A DNA stretch of 33,442 bases from Deltaproteobacteria bacterium (GTDB lineage: Bacteria > Desulfobacterota > Dissulfuribacteria > Dissulfuribacterales > UBA3076), in the NCBI GenBank assembly GCA_003194495.1, contig PQXE01000023.1:1-33442 (forward strand). Reading direction: 5' to 3'. The position numbers and the translations under genes are program-made. The notes beneath the pieces were generated by a model that was not told the origin of the DNA, made no database searches, and saw only the letters and a list, made by a program, of their open reading frames with translations. Below, piece by piece: positions 25,300-32,576 of this stretch. The first letter of the stretch is position 1; each line of letters starts with the position of its first letter.

Positions 25300-25890
25300 T
25301 CATCCGGTGTGCTGTTTTCTACCCGTACACAGCAAAAACAACTCCACACTCTCCGGCCTGGAACTCTTTGGTTTGACCGCACGAACTGACCTGAAACTCT
25401 TTTTGCAATTGTTCCGGAAGGAAGGAAAATCCTCACCCTGAAATACCTTGCAAAAAAAGGTGCCCCCTGGTTTCAGCAACTCTTTGGCCAAAACTAAAGC
25501 GCGCTCTGCAAGAGCTATGGACCTGAAGTGATCAACATCCTTGCGACCGGTTGTCTTTGGGGCCATATCGCTGAGCATAATGTCGAAATAAGGGGAAATC
25601 TCTCTAAGCTTTGAGGCCTTGAGATCATAGACATCTCTCTGCAATAGGCGGATATTATCTGCCATTACACCAGGTTTTTGGATATCAACCGCCACAACCA
25701 GGCCCTTCGGTCCTGCAACTCCGGCTGCATACTTTGACCAAGACCCTGGATATGCTCCAAGGTCCAGAACTGTCTGCCCCGGCTTCAAAAACCCGTATTT
25801 CTTCTGGGCCTCTTCCAGCTTATAGACCGAACGGGCCGGAAAACCCTGCTTCCTGGCCTTTTTAAAATAATGATCCTGGACTTTTTTCAC
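25300..25890 (-). CDS. rlmE: 23S rRNA 2'-O-methyltransferase RlmE (FtsJ)
   Basis: Methylates the ribose of U2552 in 23S rRNA in the 50S subunit. The 196 residues contain the SAM-binding VLDLGAYPGSWSKYA, and the catalytic K-D-K-E set: Lys in the N-terminal RSVYKLEE region, Asp in LSDMAPKTTG, Lys in FFCKVFQGED, and Glu in SRPESVELFLL. The motif reads LGAYPGSWS where many homologues have LGAAPGGWS. The start is GTG 25890; its upstream region is a duplicated GCTCATAGGTGATG stretch (two 14-bp units), so the AGGTGAT ribosome site is repeat-derived. Confidence 0.94.
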   Translation of the reverse strand: MKKVQDHYFKKARKQGFPARSVYKLEEAQKKYGFLKPGQTVLDLGAYPGSWSKYAAGVAGPKGLVVAVDIQKPGVMADNIRLLQRDVYDLKASKLREISPYFDIMLSDMAPKTTGRKDVDHFRSIALAERALVLAKELLKPGGTFFCKVFQGEDFPSFRNNCKKSFRSVRAVKPKSSRPESVELFLLCTGRKQHTG

Positions 25891-25915
25891 CTATGAGCCA
25901 TCACCTATGAGCTAT
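25887..25915. repeat. Short heptad repeat at the rlmE start
   Basis: The minus strand reads GCTCATA GGTGATG GCTCATA GGTGAAA: four period-7 units covering the ribosome site and GTG start of rlmE. Confidence 0.6.
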
Positions 25916-25967
25916 TTTCATGGTAATCATGGGCACATTCATATGTTGGGGGACCTAAATTTAGTAA

Positions 25968-26122
25968 TGAACGTCGAACATCGAACGTTCAACATTGAAC
26001 GTTGAATGGGAAAAGATGAAGAAACAGAAATAGCTGTTGAATGTTCGGTATTGGGTGTTTGTTTTTTCATTCGATATTGGACGTTCGATGTTCGATGTTC
26101 AATGTTCGATGTTCAATGTTCA
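25968..26122. repeat. Heptad inverted pair (GAACGTT / GTTCGAT type)
   Basis: Left arm: GAACGTC GAACATC GAACGTT and so on (25970-26006). Right arm: ATTCGAT ATTGGAC GTTCGAT GTTCGAT GTTCAAT GTTCGAT GTTCAAT (26070-26118). The arms pair over about 40 bp around a 65-bp centre. It fills most of the 230-bp gap between rlmE and the GlcF-like gene, whose TGA stop (26120) is its last part. Confidence 0.85.
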
Positions 26123-27485
26123 TCTTTCAAAACAACCATCAATAAGTTCCGCCAGGTGTAACACCCTGGGACCCCCGGTTTGACAAGCAGTCCCTGCCCT
26201 CCACTGCAGCAGACATCCTGAGCATGTGGTAACTACAGTGGATGCGCCTGTCCTGTCCCATGCAGAAAGCCTCTTCTCGAAAATCTTCCAGGCAAGCCCA
26301 GGATTTCCGATACTAAAAAGACCCCCCTGTCCACAGCATTCATGAGACATCGGCCTGAAGGCATCTGAGAACATCCTGTCCAGCAGCCCTTCGCTTTCCC
26401 CCACACCGCCAAGATCGAACCGTTGGTGACATGGAGCATGATACGTCACCGTGAGTGACCTGTCCCTTGATTCTCTAAGAGGTAATACCTTTAGCTCAAC
26501 TACAAGCCGGCTGAATTCCCTGACCTTATCTGCCAAATTGGCGGCAATTTCTTTTTTTGGATCTTTTTCACTGAATAATTTTGGCCATTCCTTAATCATG
26601 GAGGCACAGGCAGCGCATCCTGTAACAATGAAATCCGCCCTTGCTTTTTCAAAGGCCTTAAGATTTTGAAGCACGAGTTCTTTCGCGGTTTCCTGCGCAC
26701 CTGCTGACCATGCAGGCATACCGCAGCACCCCTGTCCCAAAGGTACCAGCACCTTGCCCCCTAAACACCGGATCATGGCCTCGGCCACCTCCGGATAGAG
26801 GTAGTTCTGAACGCATCCCAGAAAAAGGGCTATTCTGGGTCCGGGCCCGGGATCAACCCTGCAACCCGGATCAAGCAACCTGAAATGCCTTCTGGAAAGG
26901 GCCGGCCTTTGCGCAAGAGAGGGCATTTCAAAATATGGGAGGTTTTCATCCCGTGAAATCCTGCCTGTAAGGCCAAGCAGACGCCAGATAAGGCCGCTTG
27001 TGCCGGGGATACCGGCAAGGAACTTTGCCAGCAAGGGAGTCAGCCTGCGACTCTTGAGGATATCCCATAGCCACCGGGGAAAGGAAAGCCCTTTGGCGTA
27101 GCTTGCCCCCCTGGCACTTCTGACCAGGGCATTTAACTCCACCCCGGCAGGACATATGTAACCACAGGCTCCGCACTGAAGACAATCTTTTAAGGTCTCA
27201 AGCACCTTGAGCGGAAGCACATTCTTCCCGGGACCTTGGCCTTCCGGAGCGGAACTTGGGCCTTTGCCGACAATTTCCGAAATAAGTCTGTATTTTCCTC
27301 TGGGGGAAAAGCGCTCATGTCTGGTTACGCCATATACCGGACACACAGAGAGGCATGCACCGCACCTGACGCATCCGGCTCCGGCACCACTTCCGTCACC
27401 AGATAACCGGCCTTCAGTTTTCCGGGAATCATTCAGGCTCTCTCACCTCTGAAACAGGTTTTGTCCACTCTCGTGCCTTCTCCAT
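26120..27485 (-). CDS. GlcF/HdrD-like iron-sulfur oxidoreductase with an apparent N-terminal frame break
   Basis: Fe-S subunit of a glycolate/lactate-oxidase-like or heterodisulfide-reductase-like complex. Visible: a second 4Fe-4S site CLQCGACGYICPAG, then two CCG domains (LGCVQNYLYPEVAEAM, QGCCGMPAWSAG, GCAACASM; HAPCHQRFD, ECCGQGGLFSIGN, TCSGCLLQW). The first 4Fe-4S site, CVRCGACLSVCPVYG, is encoded upstream of the only in-frame start (GTG 27346, inside that motif). The frame is open to 27442 but has no normal start. ATG 27485, with AAGGA upstream and 4 nt after the previous stop, opens an 18-codon frame that meets TGA at 27429. One extra GA in the GAGAGAG run at about 27438-27444 would join the two into one complete protein. 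No FAD-binding GlcD partner is adjacent. Confidence 0.75.
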
Positions 27486-27489
27486 CGAC

Positions 27490-28493
27490 TTATTCCTTTA
27501 CTGGTCCTAAGTTTTTCGGTGAACCCTGAACCTTTGAACCCTGAACCCCTGAACGGTTACCAGGGTATTTCTGTTTTAACTTTTTTATTCTCCTTATTGC
27601 AGCTTCATCTACAGGAAGCCTTGCGTTTAGCTGATGTAGCTCATTATTCAGCCCCTGTATGCTTCCCTCGGAATTGAGTTTCACCACAACCTTTCCTACT
27701 GATTTTCCTTTTGGATGACCCCTCAAAAGATAGGTCCTTCCTATTTTTAATGGCTGATAACGCTGTCCGCCGGGACCGCTTCCGATGATCACACCTATAC
27801 CATCAACAGTGGCTACCAACTTCCTGTCCTCAAACTCACCAAGGTTGGACAACAACACTATTACATCGACCCTGTTCTTAAGCTCCGGGACCAGGGACTT
27901 AAGCCGGGCCGAGGGATCGAGCACCTCTACACCGTCTGCCTTAATCCGCTGGTTCAACCTGGAAGAAGTGACGGCAAGGACTCCTACTTTCGTACCATTA
28001 ACATCAAATATCCCATAGGGCATAAATACGGCTTTGCCCTTGTAACGCAGATTTGACGATAAAGGCATCAAACCCCTTTTCATGGTATCTTCCAGCAGGA
28101 ACATGGTTGAGCCTGCAAGATCTCTTTTGCCTACGCAAAGGGCCGTGTAACCCATGTCACGGTAAAAATCCAAAAGAAGCCCTGCGTTGGCAATTGCCGC
28201 TTCTGAAGGTGCTGCTTCATTTCTGAAGAGAAAATTGCCGGCATCTAAAAAAAGAAATTGTCATGGTTCTGAACATTATCACGGACCCACCGGACCCGCC
28301 GGGCGATTCCCCCGCTTTCCTTTCCACCTCAACCAAAACACGGATCAAGATTACCCAGGGTATTCCCAGTATAAAACATGGTAAATTCCTTTGCGCGTTC
28401 CTGAGAATCCGCCAGGGCCGGTCTGGTTGCAAAAAAAGATACAAGAAATGCGAATAAAACAAAAACCGTTATATTTCTGATCCTGTTCATCAT
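27490..28493 (-). CDS. UshA-like exported protein with in-frame TGA (candidate selenoprotein) and a T-run frame break
   Basis: Reconstructed gene. ATG 28493 follows GGAG and starts a clear signal peptide (cleavage near RPALA, residue 28). It continues KEFTMFYTGNTLGNLDPCFG, then TGA at codon 55 (28329-28331), then GGKESGGIARRVRW in the same frame. This fits the start of UshA/5'-nucleotidase-like periplasmic proteins, where YTGNT is followed by a Cys-rich turn and GGxARR. A second break follows: a run of seven T (28247-28253) gives TAG at codon 83, whereas eight T would continue as LDAGNFLFRNE into the long frame ending at 27490 (GYTALCVGKRDLAG, VGVLAVTSS, DVIVLLSNLG). The C-terminal SGVQGSKVQGSPKN is heptad-derived. 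It may be a selenoprotein with a sequencing or real frameshift, or a decaying gene; the phosphatase metal motif is not fully visible. Confidence 0.6.
27508..27560. repeat. Heptad array encoding the C-terminus of the UshA-like protein
   Basis: CCCTGAA/CCTTTGAA/CCCTGAA/CCCCTGAA units with period 7-8. On the minus strand they read GGTTCAGGGTTCAAAGG and encode SGVQGSKVQGS. Confidence 0.7.
28292..28331 (-). promoter_or_regulatory. Candidate bacterial SECIS element after the in-frame TGA
   Basis: Counting from the TGA (minus strand), nt 15-18 CGGG pair with nt 26-29 CCCG, leaving the 7-nt loop GGAATCG; G14-C31 with a bulged G, and GGA (9-11) with TCC (35-37) can extend the stem. A loop starting with GG at 19 nt after the TGA matches the usual bacterial SECIS position. 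The area is GC-rich, so chance pairing is possible. Confidence 0.4.
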
Positions 28494-28520
28494 ACATATC
28501 TCCTTTATTTAGGAACGTAC

Positions 28521-28655
28521 AATAAATAACTTGAACAAATTAATGTCTTTTTTGCCGTCTTCTTCGTTGCTCGTCGATCACATAACCCGTTATGCTCACT
28601 CCTCGCGCCTTGAATACAACAAAAAACCCTATTAATTTTTGTTCAACTTATTTAT
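28521..28655. repeat. MITE-like palindromic repeat, family 3
   Basis: About 135 bp with 25-bp imperfect inverted ends: AATAAATAACTTGAACAAAT on the left and ATTTTTGTTCAACTTATTTAT on the right in reverse-complement relation. The centre holds the small palindrome CATAACCCGTTATG. It fills the gap between the UshA-like gene and the HD-domain gene, and its right end encodes the last residues and TAA stop of the HD-domain gene. Confidence 0.75.
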
Positions 28656-29246
28656 CTCCCGTTCCTTAGCATTATTTCCAAGCAACTGCCTCATCCACCA
28701 ACTCGCCCAGTGTTCCTTCAAAATGGCATCGGCAAGGGCCTTGGCCCCTTCTGATTTTAACCTGTCCCTGACATAGGGTATCCAAAGCGCTGCATCACTG
28801 CTCCCAGTGTCCAAATGTTCTTTAAGAGAAAGTAACATATCGAGCTGATCCGCGTCATGGGCCAATACTGACTCTGTGGTCTTACAATCCCTGAACTCAG
28901 ACAGCAGGTCCGCTATCTCTTCACCGCCCGGAAGTCCTTGAATCATTTCTGTGATTGCTGATTTTTCATCTATAGTCACATACCGCTTGTGTACTGCGTT
29001 GGCATCCCCTGTCCTGGCCTCGGGGAGATCATGTACCAGGCAAAGTTTCAAGAGTTTTTCCATATCCACTCCGGGGACATCTCTTGCCAGCATCATGGCG
29101 CTCAGGATTACGCCAAACGTGTGGGCAGCCACTGATTCCCTGCCCTTACCCAAAAACGGATAGCCTGTTCTCCAGGTATGCTTGAGCATTGACCCTTCAA
29201 AAAGAAAACGTGCTATCCTCTCCCAATTTGTTTCTTTATCATCCAT
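28632..29246 (-). CDS. HD-domain phosphohydrolase (YfbR/HDDC2-like 5'-deoxynucleotidase family)
   Basis: A soluble HD-superfamily metal-dependent phosphohydrolase, likely a nucleotidase for deoxynucleoside 5'-monophosphates by similarity to YfbR/HDDC2; the exact substrate is uncertain. Metal-binding motifs are AAHTFGVI (His), LVHDLPEA (His-Asp) and AHDADQLDM (Asp). It begins MDDKETNWERIARFLFEG at ATG 29246, supported by GGAG 5 nt upstream; the frame extends further to 29279. The product is about 204 residues, typical for the family. Its C-terminal EINKLNKN and stop codon lie in the family 3 palindromic repeat, so the original terminus has probably been replaced. A family 1 repeat separates it from holA. 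Confidence 0.82.
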   Translation of the reverse strand: MDDKETNWERIARFLFEGSMLKHTWRTGYPFLGKGRESVAAHTFGVILSAMMLARDVPGVDMEKLLKLCLVHDLPEARTGDANAVHKRYVTIDEKSAITEMIQGLPGGEEIADLLSEFRDCKTTESVLAHDADQLDMLLSLKEHLDTGSSDAALWIPYVRDRLKSEGAKALADAILKEHWASWWMRQLLGNNAKEREINKLNKN

Positions 29247-29267
29247 TGTCACTCCATTGAACCTAAT

Positions 29268-29415
29268 GTAACCGTTCACGGGATTACAACGCCCGTTTTA
29301 CCACACACCGAACTGTAAGCGTGCTGCAGATGCAAGGCGTACGGATACGCAGACGTACTCCCTGTACTTCAAGTGCCCGACAACAAAGCAGATGCGGTGC
29401 CCTGTGAACGTTTAC
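29268..29415. repeat. MITE-like palindromic repeat, family 1 copy B
   Basis: A 148-bp inverted copy of 184-341. Ends: GTAACCGTTCACGGG and, in reverse complement, GTAAACGTTCACAGGG; the flanking AAT/ATT extends the symmetry to 15 bp. Its right end contains the TAA stop codon of holA (29412-29414). No 8-bp target duplication is visible next to the ends. Confidence 0.85.
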
Positions 29416-30824
29416 ATTGAAATAAAACGAAAAATAAGCGTCTCCAGCAGTACTCTATGGGAAACCTGACCTCCTTTGAACTCAAGATCCATCTCGGCCA
29501 TAGAAGCCAGAAAATCCAGCATTTGATCCAGATCAAAACCATATGTTTGCAAGGTCAATTTGTAAAGTGCATATGGATGAGCACCTTTCAACAAGGCAGG
29601 CAGGGCATCACCCATATTCTCCTTTATCTCGGGCAGTATCTCATCTTTAAAAATCCTGTACTGCAAGTTCTTAACTGTTTGAATGCCCGGTCCATATTCA
29701 AAAACCGCCCTTAAGATTATCATCTTCCGCAGAAAATTTGCAATGGTCTGAAGTATTGCCAGGGGATGGATCCCCTGATTCAGCAGATAACTTAGGCTGT
29801 TGAGGCATTTGCCCAGATCCTTTTCTCCAATGGCGCCAGTGAGCTTGTATAACTCCTCATCCTTGTGCCTTACAACCATCTCGCAGACGTCCTCAGCCTT
29901 TATCCTGACACTATCTCCCGCCTGAGAGATAAGCTTCTGGACCTCTGTCTTCAGACCCACAAGGTCCGTATGACCCACCCGATCCATAATGGCATCAATG
30001 GCCTTAGGTTCTATTTCCTTGCCCTTTTCTCTGATCAAACTCCTGATAAAGCTTTTCGCCAAATCCGTCCCGCTTTTACTATCCTTCTTTTCCTTATCAA
30101 GGTCCACTACAGGCCCATGTTTTTTAAGCTCCTTGTAAAAGGAGCACCTTCTGTCCACTACCTCGGATTCAATGATTATAATTGCGCGGGACGGGTCGGC
30201 CCTCTGAGCAAGCCAAGAAAGAATGCGATCTCCCGAGCCTGTATGTATGGGCTCTATACATTCCAGGTCTTCACCATGATCTTCAAGGAATTCTGATAAA
30301 TTCTCAATACGTAAATCCTTAGGCCAATCCAAGACCTCTTTCATCTGTCCTGAAGAAAGCCCTATGATCTCCTTTGGATCTATCTTCAAATCAGAAAAGA
30401 TCCGAGAAATGAGTTCCTTTGCCCGATCATCATCACCTGCTTCAATGGCCGCCAGGGTCTTTTTCCACCTGGTCTTTGTAGTGTCTGCTGATACCAGCAA
30501 AGGCAGGTCCTGTACTAAAACCACCTTGCGCCCAGGGAAAAAACCTCTGGTCTCTAAAAGCTCAAGCAACCTGCCCTCTGAAAAAAAATCAGGAGATAAA
30601 ACCTCGAAGTTGAAATCTTTCGCCTCTTCAGAGACCAGGCAATCTATTAATTTATTTATCTGAGGATGGATAATCGGCCTGTCACCTATAAACAGATAAA
30701 CAGGATAGACTTCCCCTGCCTCTGCCTTTTTAATGACCTCTTCGACCTGCCTGAGATATTTTTTCGATGTAAGGTTCATGTAACTTCTCAATAAGTCCGG
30801 GCAAATCATATTTTGCGGAGTCAT
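29412..30824 (-). CDS. holA: DNA polymerase III subunit delta
   Basis: Clamp-loader subunit that opens the beta sliding clamp for the replicative polymerase. The match rests on the overall pattern: GEVYPVYLFIGDRPIIH near the N-terminus, ETRGFFPGRKVVLVQDLPLL, then the helical region VGHTDLVGLKTEVQKLI, the domain-III helices GIHPLAILQTIANFLRKM and a hydrophobic C-terminal LEFKGGQVSHRVLLETLIFRF. At 470 residues it is longer than typical (about 330-350), with an extra acidic stretch around residues 120-190. The start is not certain: ATG 30824 and ATG 30776 (MNLTSKKYL) are both possible, neither with a strong ribosome site. The stop codon lies inside a family 1 MITE-like repeat, so the last residues (ISM) may not be original. 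Confidence 0.85.
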   Translation of the reverse strand: MTPQNMICPDLLRSYMNLTSKKYLRQVEEVIKKAEAGEVYPVYLFIGDRPIIHPQINKLIDCLVSEEAKDFNFEVLSPDFFSEGRLLELLETRGFFPGRKVVLVQDLPLLVSADTTKTRWKKTLAAIEAGDDDRAKELISRIFSDLKIDPKEIIGLSSGQMKEVLDWPKDLRIENLSEFLEDHGEDLECIEPIHTGSGDRILSWLAQRADPSRAIIIIESEVVDRRCSFYKELKKHGPVVDLDKEKKDSKSGTDLAKSFIRSLIREKGKEIEPKAIDAIMDRVGHTDLVGLKTEVQKLISQAGDSVRIKAEDVCEMVVRHKDEELYKLTGAIGEKDLGKCLNSLSYLLNQGIHPLAILQTIANFLRKMIILRAVFEYGPGIQTVKNLQYRIFKDEILPEIKENMGDALPALLKGAHPYALYKLTLQTYGFDLDQMLDFLASMAEMDLEFKGGQVSHRVLLETLIFRFISM

Positions 30825-30938
30825 GGTATCTCTATTTTTACCGCTTCCCTATGAAATTTCCATAAGTTTTTTAACTGACACCTCCATTCATTGAAAAAAA
30901 AGCAGGACACAATGGCTTGGATAGGTTATGATTGATTT

Positions 30939-32552
30939 ATGGCTACGGCTCGTCTTACGAAAATCCCGAATATTCCCAATGTCTCTGAAGAGGAACTCTC
31001 GCCTCTTGTTGCCGAATTACTCGATATTTGTTGCCTTCAACAAGAGCTGATCCTGTCACTGCAGGAACAAAATCAAATTCTAAGAGACGAAATCGCCATA
31101 CTAAAAAACCTGAAACCCAAGCCCAACATTAAACCATCCAATCTCGAAAATCGTCCTGATAAAAAGAAGGAAAAACAAGAGTCAGGAAAACGGCCGGGAT
31201 CTGAGAAAAAGAAGAAAAATCTTACAATCCATAAAACCATTGATGTCCGGCCTGATAACGTGCCTGAAGGCAGCCGCTTTAAGGGATATAACCATTTTAC
31301 AGTTCAAGATATCGTAATCAGACCGCATAACACGCTTTACCGTTTAGAACGCTGGCAAACCCCTTCGGGTGATTATGTTGTTGGCAAACTGCCAAAGGAA
31401 TTGGGGGGCAGTCACTTTGGTTCAATATTAGTAAGTTTCATTTTGTACCAGTATTACCATGCTCATGTAACCCAACCCCTGATCAGTGAAGAGTTGCTGG
31501 AATTCGGAATCGATATCTCGGCAGGACAGATCAATCGTATCATCACTGAGGGAAAAGATGTCTTTCACTCAGAGAAAGACGAGATTCTCTCTGCCGGACT
31601 TGAGGTTTCCCGCTACGTCCACGTGGATGATACCGGTGCAAGGCACCAGGGACGAAACGGATACTGCACCCACATAGGTAATGAGTTGTTCGCCTGGTTC
31701 GAAAGCACTGAGAGCAAGAGTCGAATCAATTTTCTGACGCTTTTACGGGGAAAACACACTGACTATGTGCTCAACGATGATGCCTTTAAGTATATGGTTC
31801 TCCATAAGCTTCCCAAAGCCCAGCTTGAATTATTGACAGGCTATGACAAAAAACATTTCGGCACCAGAGAGGAGTGGGAATCTACTCTTCAGGAACTGAG
31901 CATTATTTCCGAAAGGCATGTCCGTATTGCAATGGAAGGTGCGCTTTTGGGGAGTATTCTTGAGCACGGCCTGAATCCGGATATCGTTATCATCAGCGAC
32001 GACGCTGGACAGTTTAATGTATTCCTGCATGCCCTTTGTTGGATCCATGCCGAACGAACGATAAATAAGGTAGTTGGCATTAATGATAAACAGCGCGAAG
32101 CGATTGAAGATATCAGGACCCGGATTTGGGACTTCTATGACGAGTTGAAGGTTTACAAAGAAAACCCAAGCAAAGAAAAAAAGGCTGAGCTTGAAACCTG
32201 TTTCGATAAATTGTTCACGACCAAGACCTGCTGCATAACCTTGGATCTCGCGCTTAAGCGAATCCATAAAAACAAGCCGGAACTTTTGTTGGTACTTGAA
32301 CGTCCGGATATTCCGTTACATAACAACTTGAGCGAAAACGACATCCGTGAGTATGTCAAAAAACGTAAGGTCAGCGGTTCTACCCGCAACGATCATGGCC
32401 GTCGCTGCAGGGATACCTTCACCAGCCTCAAGAAGACATGTCGTAAGCTTGGTATCTCTTTCTGGAAGTATCTCATAGACAGGGTGAGCGGCTGCTGTGA
32501 GATTCCATTACTCAGTGAGATCATTCGCCAACGGGCATCCCCAATCTGTTAG
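30939..32552 (+). mobile_element. IS66-like (ISBst12-type) DDE transposase
   Basis: A 537-residue transposase. The N-terminus has a short leucine/glutamine coiled coil (about 28-55: LLDICCLQQELILSLQEQNQIL), then a Lys-rich linker, a zinc-finger-free region resembling the IS66 middle domain, and a DDE core: Asp230/231 in HVDDTGARHQG, Asp354/355 in IISDDAGQFN and Glu466 in NNLSENDIREYVKKRK, with WIHAERTI between. Motifs such as NGYCTHIGNELFAWF and EGALLGSILEHG fit the single-ORF IS66 subgroup that lacks TnpA/TnpB. The frame is intact, so it may be active. The left end of the element must lie in the 114 bp between holA and this gene, but I could not identify it; the right end is beyond the window. 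GTAA-type ends in family 1 and 2 repeats are compatible with IS66 ends. Confidence 0.82.
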
Positions 32553-32576
32553 CGGTCTTGTCATGGCAGCAGACCG

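Noticed and set aside
25968..26122. CRISPR array
   Set aside because: Repeat units are only 7 bp with no spacers of constant length, and no cas genes are present; it is a heptad array.
28217..28462. A separate 81-residue protein on the minus strand
   Set aside because: It is in a different frame from the signal peptide, GNTLG and GGIARR segments, which together give a coherent protein; this frame is a shadow of the broken UshA-like gene.
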